Source of the DNA: JANXVV01 sp038230975
GTDB lineage: Bacteria; Planctomycetota; Phycisphaerae; Tepidisphaerales; Tepidisphaeraceae
Length of the DNA stretch: 9,262 bases
Direction: 5' to 3'
Assembly: GCA_038230975.1 (NCBI GenBank)
Contig: JBBRMF010000209.1
Span: 1 to 9,262 of the forward strand
Positions within the stretch are counted from its first letter, which is position 1. The number at the start of each line of letters is the position of its first letter. The notes beneath the pieces were generated by a model that searched no databases, had not been told where the DNA came from, and saw only the letters and a program-made list of their open reading frames with translations. Position numbers and translations under genes: made by a program. Below are positions 7,134 to 9,262 of the stretch, in pieces.

Positions 7134-7355
7134 ATGCGCTTTGTCGGGAAAATTGTTTTGGTTTTTGGCCTGATCGGTGGAGCCGGTTGCGTCGTCCATG
7201 ATGGAACCCGCGCACCGGAACCGATCTGGTGGCCAACGTTTGTGGTGCGCGATAGCACACTTGCGGCAACCGGCGGTCACTTGAATGTCCATGTGGCCGA
7301 CCCGATTTTGCCTCCCCTCTCGGCTGATCCTTCAGTGGGTCGTCGGGCGGATTAA
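7134..7355 (+). CDS. Small putative lipoprotein, family not recognised
   Basis: This is a 73-residue ORF with ATG at 7134 and GGAGA (7125-7129) as a well-placed Shine-Dalgarno 4-5 bases upstream. The N-terminus MRFVGKIVLVFGLIGGAGC has two basic residues, a hydrophobic core and a GAGC lipobox-like end. This predicts export, lipidation and signal peptidase II cleavage before Cys19. Residue 20 is Val, not the Asp inner-membrane signal known from E. coli. The mature part of about 55 residues is rich in Pro, Val and Asp, with IWWPTFVV and VADPILPPL but no known domain. It sits between infB and ylxP, 73 bases after the infB stop and 24 before ylxP, so it is probably cotranscribed. Function is unknown. 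The in-frame sequence upstream of 7134 is infB shadow and was not included. Confidence 0.6.
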   Translation: MRFVGKIVLVFGLIGGAGCVVHDGTRAPEPIWWPTFVVRDSTLAATGGHLNVHVADPILPPLSADPSVGRRAD

Positions 7356-7379
7356 CTCGGTGTTGATCACCGCAGAAGC

Positions 7380-7661
7380 ATGATCATTGGTGTTTTGCAG
7401 TTGGAACTTTCCGTGACCGATGCAATGTCCCTCAAAGACAAACGTCGGGTCGTGAGTAGCATCAAGGATCGCATCGCCCACGCGCACAATGTATCGATCG
7501 CGGAAGTCGGCGCGCTCGATCAACACCGCGTGGCAATTCTTGGGATTGCGATGGTCTCCAACGACAAAAAATACGTCGAAGGTGGTTTGAGCAAGCTCGT
7601 CGATTTCGTGCGGACGGTGACGCAGGTGGATTTGGTGGATTATCAGATTGATTTGCTGTGA
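7380..7661 (+). CDS. ylxP: DUF503 / YlxP-family protein
   Basis: This is a 93-residue cytoplasmic protein starting MIIGVLQLELSVTDAMSLKDKRRVVSSIKDRI. It has the family pattern of a first beta strand, the SLKDKR motif (about 17-22), a helix, then VSIAEVGALDQHRVAILGIAMVSND and a C-terminal helix. Length matches the family at about 90 residues. The fold is a small ferredoxin-like alpha/beta domain. The molecular role is not settled, though in Bacillus and many other phyla the gene lies between infB and rbfA. A ribosome-assembly or translation link is inferred from that context. There is only a weak Shine-Dalgarno (AGAAG) just before the ATG. In this window the gene is separated from rbfA by a structured spacer and a Uma2 gene. 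Confidence 0.9.
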   Translation: MIIGVLQLELSVTDAMSLKDKRRVVSSIKDRIAHAHNVSIAEVGALDQHRVAILGIAMVSNDKKYVEGGLSKLVDFVRTVTQVDLVDYQIDLL

Positions 7662-7666
7662 GCGAG

Positions 7667-7704
7667 CAGTTTGCCGAATTGGTTGAAAGATGAGAGCAAA
7701 ACTG
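7667..7704 (+). other. Imperfect stem-loop after ylxP
   Basis: CAGTTTGC (7667-7674) can pair with GCAAAACTG (7696-7704) with one bulged A, leaving a 21-nt loop. No T-run follows, so it is not a standard terminator. It is the first of several paired elements in the 167-bp spacer between ylxP and the Uma2 gene. Confidence 0.3.
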
Positions 7705-7737
7705 TCCATTCCCTTGATATGAAGCCGTGCTTGAATC

Positions 7738-7826
7738 GCACGGTGGGAGGACGGTTTCTCAAGCCGTTTTATAAACGGTTGCCCCGGATTGGGGACTCGA
7801 ACGTGGTTCAACTCCACGACCGTGCA
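7738..7826 (+). ncRNA. tRNA-like structure or degenerate tRNA
   Basis: A near-complete cloverleaf can be drawn. The 7-bp acceptor is GCACGGT (7738-7744) with ACCGTGC (7819-7825), all Watson-Crick, with A7826 in the discriminator place. The D-arm is GAG / CTC (7747-7749, 7758-7760) with GG in the loop. The anticodon arm is GCCGT / ACGGT (7763-7767, 7775-7779) with a 7-nt loop TTTATAA, placing T33 and anticodon TAT. The variable arm is CCCC / GGGG (7782-7785, 7791-7794). The T-arm is CGTGG / CCACG (7802-7806, 7814-7818) around TTCAACT, which fits the TTCRANY rule. Against a working tRNA: G replaces U8, R15 and A21 are absent, seven unpaired bases sit between variable and T arms, there is no encoded CCA, and a UAU anticodon is rare in bacteria. 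It could be a relic, a tRNA mimic or a regulatory leader for the gene starting at 7829. Confidence 0.4.
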
Positions 7827-7828
7827 TT

Positions 7829-8389
7829 ATGAACACGCAAGTTTCAACATTGCTGACTGCCGAGGAGTTTTTCGCCTTGGGTGACATCGGCTTGGCCGAA
7901 TTGATTCATGGAAAGGTAGTGCGAATGGTTGCGCCTAAGCCAAAACATGGCCGCATTACCCTTCAGTTAAGTTCATTGATCGATCAATTCGTCCGGTCTC
8001 ATAAGCTTGGCGTCGTCTACGCGGCCGAGACGGGCTATTTGCTGGAGCGCGAGCCTGATACCATTCGATGCCCGGATGTTTCATTTGTGCGCGCCGAGAT
8101 CGCGAAGGCACACGACGAAAACGACTACTTCCCGCATTCACCGGATTTGGCGGTCGAAGTAATGCCTCCGACGGATCTTGCCGCGAAAATAAAGGACAAG
8201 GTTCAGGTATGGCTTGACGGTGGCGCTCGTTCGGTGTGGGTCATAGACCCAGACAAAAAGACCCTCGCCGCGTACCATCCGGAATCTCCGCCGCAAGTGT
8301 TTCGGAGCGACGAAGTGTTCCGCGACGATCTTGTGCTGCCCGGTTTCACGATCGATCCGTTGGACCTGATTTTTACGACAGCGACGTAG
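7829..8389 (+). CDS. Uma2-family (DUF820) PD-(D/E)XK nuclease-like protein
   Basis: This 186-residue protein belongs to a large family with a restriction-endonuclease-like fold, often present in many copies in cyanobacteria and planctomycetes. Landmarks: LTAEEFFAL (9-17) and ELIHGKVVRM (24-33), then RCPDVSFV with candidate catalytic Asp83, SPDLAVEV with candidate catalytic Glu110, a Lys-rich helix KIKDKVQVWLDGG (Lys124 is the likely equivalent of the conserved lysine), and ARSVWVIDPDKK. The usual E-V-x-SP-S/T-D segment reads EVMPPTD here. Length is normal and the motifs are intact, so it may be an active nuclease, but no biological role is established for most members. It lacks a visible Shine-Dalgarno, and its ATG lies 3 bases after a tRNA-like fold. 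It splits the ylxP-rbfA pair, which suggests later insertion. Confidence 0.88.
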   Translation: MNTQVSTLLTAEEFFALGDIGLAELIHGKVVRMVAPKPKHGRITLQLSSLIDQFVRSHKLGVVYAAETGYLLEREPDTIRCPDVSFVRAEIAKAHDENDYFPHSPDLAVEVMPPTDLAAKIKDKVQVWLDGGARSVWVIDPDKKTLAAYHPESPPQVFRSDEVFRDDLVLPGFTIDPLDLIFTTAT

Positions 8390-8439
8390 GGTGCGCGTAC
8401 TCGCCCACCGTGTAGTTCTCATTGCCGACGAAACCAACC

Positions 8440-8859
8440 ATGATGTCCAGAAGAGCCGAACGTGTCGCGAGTATTATCCAGCAAGAGTTGGCGATGATTA
8501 TCATGCGCGAGATCAGCGATCCGCGTTTGACGGGGATGCCCAGCATCACGCGCGTGAAATTGAGTGATGATTTGTCGATTGCGGATGTGTTCGTGACCAT
8601 CATGGGCACCCCCGGCCAGCAGAACGCCGCCATCAATGCCCTGAAGCATTCGGCTGGCATGATGCGAACGAAACTGACCAAAGTGCTGACACTTCGCGTG
8701 GCACCGTTTATCAAGTTCCACTTCGATGAGAATCTGAAGCGCGAACTTGAAGTGCTGGATCTGCTTCGAAAAGTATCGCAGGAAAATGCCGAGTTGGATC
8801 GTAAGCGCGCGGAAAGTGAGCATACGGACGGTCCGCCCGCGGAAGTGCCGGAAATGTAG
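8440..8859 (+). CDS. rbfA: 30S ribosome-binding factor RbfA
   Basis: RbfA binds the immature 30S subunit near the 5' end of 16S rRNA and helps its late maturation and cold adaptation. The 139 residues hold the KH-like fold: SRRAERVASIIQQELAMII (3-21), the EISDPRL loop (24-30), strand SITRVKLSDDLSIADVFVTI, the family Ser-Ala-Gly kink in LKHSAGMMR (68-76), then LTLRVAPFIKFHFDENL. A hydrophilic tail of about 30 residues (110-139) extends past the fold. ATG 8440 or 8443 gives the family start (M)MSRRAERV. The frame is open to TTG 8422, but the six extra residues resemble nothing and no Shine-Dalgarno supports either choice. rbfA is the expected partner after infB and ylxP. Confidence 0.95.
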   Translation: MMSRRAERVASIIQQELAMIIMREISDPRLTGMPSITRVKLSDDLSIADVFVTIMGTPGQQNAAINALKHSAGMMRTKLTKVLTLRVAPFIKFHFDENLKRELEVLDLLRKVSQENAELDRKRAESEHTDGPPAEVPEM

Positions 8860-8903
8860 GGATGCGTTGGGGGAAAATTGATTTATACAGGAAGCGATTG
8901 TTT

Positions 8904-8937
8904 CGCTCGTGATTTGGAAAAATCCCCGACTCGAGCG
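8904..8937 (+). other. Nested inverted repeats after rbfA
   Basis: CGCTCG (8904-8909) pairs with CGAGCG (8932-8937). Inside it, GATTT (8911-8915) pairs with AAATC (8920-8924) around GGAA. An alternative AGCGA / TCGCT hairpin starts at 8893. No T-run follows, so a standard intrinsic terminator is not supported. The 96-bp gap from 8860 to 8955 shows no other feature. Confidence 0.3.
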
Positions 8938-8955
8938 GAATCTACTCAATCAAGA

Positions 8956-9262
8956 ATGAAAAACGCCACGAAACACGCCGAGGAATTGCGGTCCCTTTTC
9001 AAGCGATTGATGAAGGAGTCCAAGCACGCGCCGGCGGTGAAACAGGAGCCTTTGAAGGCATTGGTGCGCGGGGCGATGAGCTATGATGTCTCGGATGCCA
9101 AGGCCGAAGAGGCCATGAAGCACATCGAGAAGGAATTCGTCGACCTGAACGAACTGCGGGTGGCCACGGACTTGGAAATCGCTGAATTGCTGGGCGTCCG
9201 ATATCCGAATATCGAGCAACGCGTGGAGCTGATCACTCGTTCCCTGAATGCCATTTTCGAAA
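8956..9262 (+). CDS. HhH-GPD / endonuclease III-like protein, 3'-partial
   Basis: ATG 8956 opens a frame of 102 codons with no stop before the window ends. It starts MKNATKHAEELRSLFKRLM, a charged helix with Lys-rich surroundings. Then ALVRGAMSYDVSDAKAEEA (about 36-54), FVDLNELRVATDLEIAELLG (about 62-81) and a helical VELITRSLNAIF near the edge. This order resembles the start of the HhH-GPD fold of endonuclease III, where an L-V-x-x-I-L-S-x-Q-T-T-D helix is followed by a helix and an E-L/E-I-A-x-x-L-G turn. I recall similar planctomycete proteins of unknown function with W-E-x-T-T-x-K-A in that place. The catalytic Lys and Asp of true glycosylases would lie beyond the window, so enzymatic function cannot be judged. 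No strong Shine-Dalgarno is seen. Confidence 0.6.
   Translation, partial: MKNATKHAEELRSLFKRLMKESKHAPAVKQEPLKALVRGAMSYDVSDAKAEEAMKHIEKEFVDLNELRVATDLEIAELLGVRYPNIEQRVELITRSLNAIFE

Noticed and set aside
6344..7258. Minus-strand ORF of 304 codons over the infB 3' end
   Set aside because: It overlaps conserved IF2 domains III-IV, has no recognisable motif, and is a shadow of the coding strand.
7738..7826. Selenocysteine tRNA or tmRNA
   Set aside because: The anticodon loop gives TAT, not TCA, and the D-stem is short. For tmRNA there is no tag reading frame, no G-U pair in the acceptor, and the length is far too small.

Overview
The window is a bacterial chromosome segment read almost entirely on the + strand. 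It is built around a nusA-infB-rbfA translation/transcription cluster. A Planctomycetota origin, perhaps Phycisphaerae, is likely but inferred. The reasons are the moderately GC-rich coding style, a DUF503 (YlxP) gene between infB and rbfA, a Uma2-type gene, degenerate 7-bp intergenic repeats, and a 3'-terminal gene resembling a HhH-GPD-like protein I associate with planctomycetes. No rRNA, CRISPR array or transposase was seen.

Layout. (1) 1-570 holds the end of an FkbM-type methyltransferase whose reading frame is broken by an apparent single-base loss in an A-run near 115-118. (2) 657-1958 encodes an orphan MalK/UgpC/MsmK-type ABC transporter ATPase, preceded by a perfect 16-bp palindrome (625-640) that looks like an operator. 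(3) 1959-2222 is a 264-bp gap with a weak and then a strong intrinsic terminator, followed by two oppositely oriented arrays of degenerate heptamers in the nusA leader. (4) nusA, best started at 2223, is followed by a 215-bp structured spacer containing repeated CGTTGG/CCAACG arms and two terminator-like hairpins. The second hairpin ends against the infB ribosome binding site. (5) infB is best started at TTG 4022. (6) Downstream come a 73-residue putative lipoprotein, ylxP (DUF503), a structured 167-bp spacer containing a tRNA-like fold, a Uma2/DUF820 PD-(D/E)XK protein, and rbfA. (7) A further gene begins at 8956 and runs off the window.

NusA controls elongation, pausing and termination; IF2 places initiator tRNA; RbfA matures the 30S subunit; YlxP is a small conserved partner often found in the same operon. 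The lipoprotein, tRNA-like element and Uma2 gene are the non-core insertions in this otherwise conserved order. rimP and ylxR, common neighbours of nusA, are absent here.

The items most worth a second look are the tRNA-like structure abutting the Uma2 start codon, the nusA-infB spacer with competing hairpins, the palindrome before the ABC ATPase, and the facing heptamer arrays before nusA. None is proven to be a new system from sequence alone.
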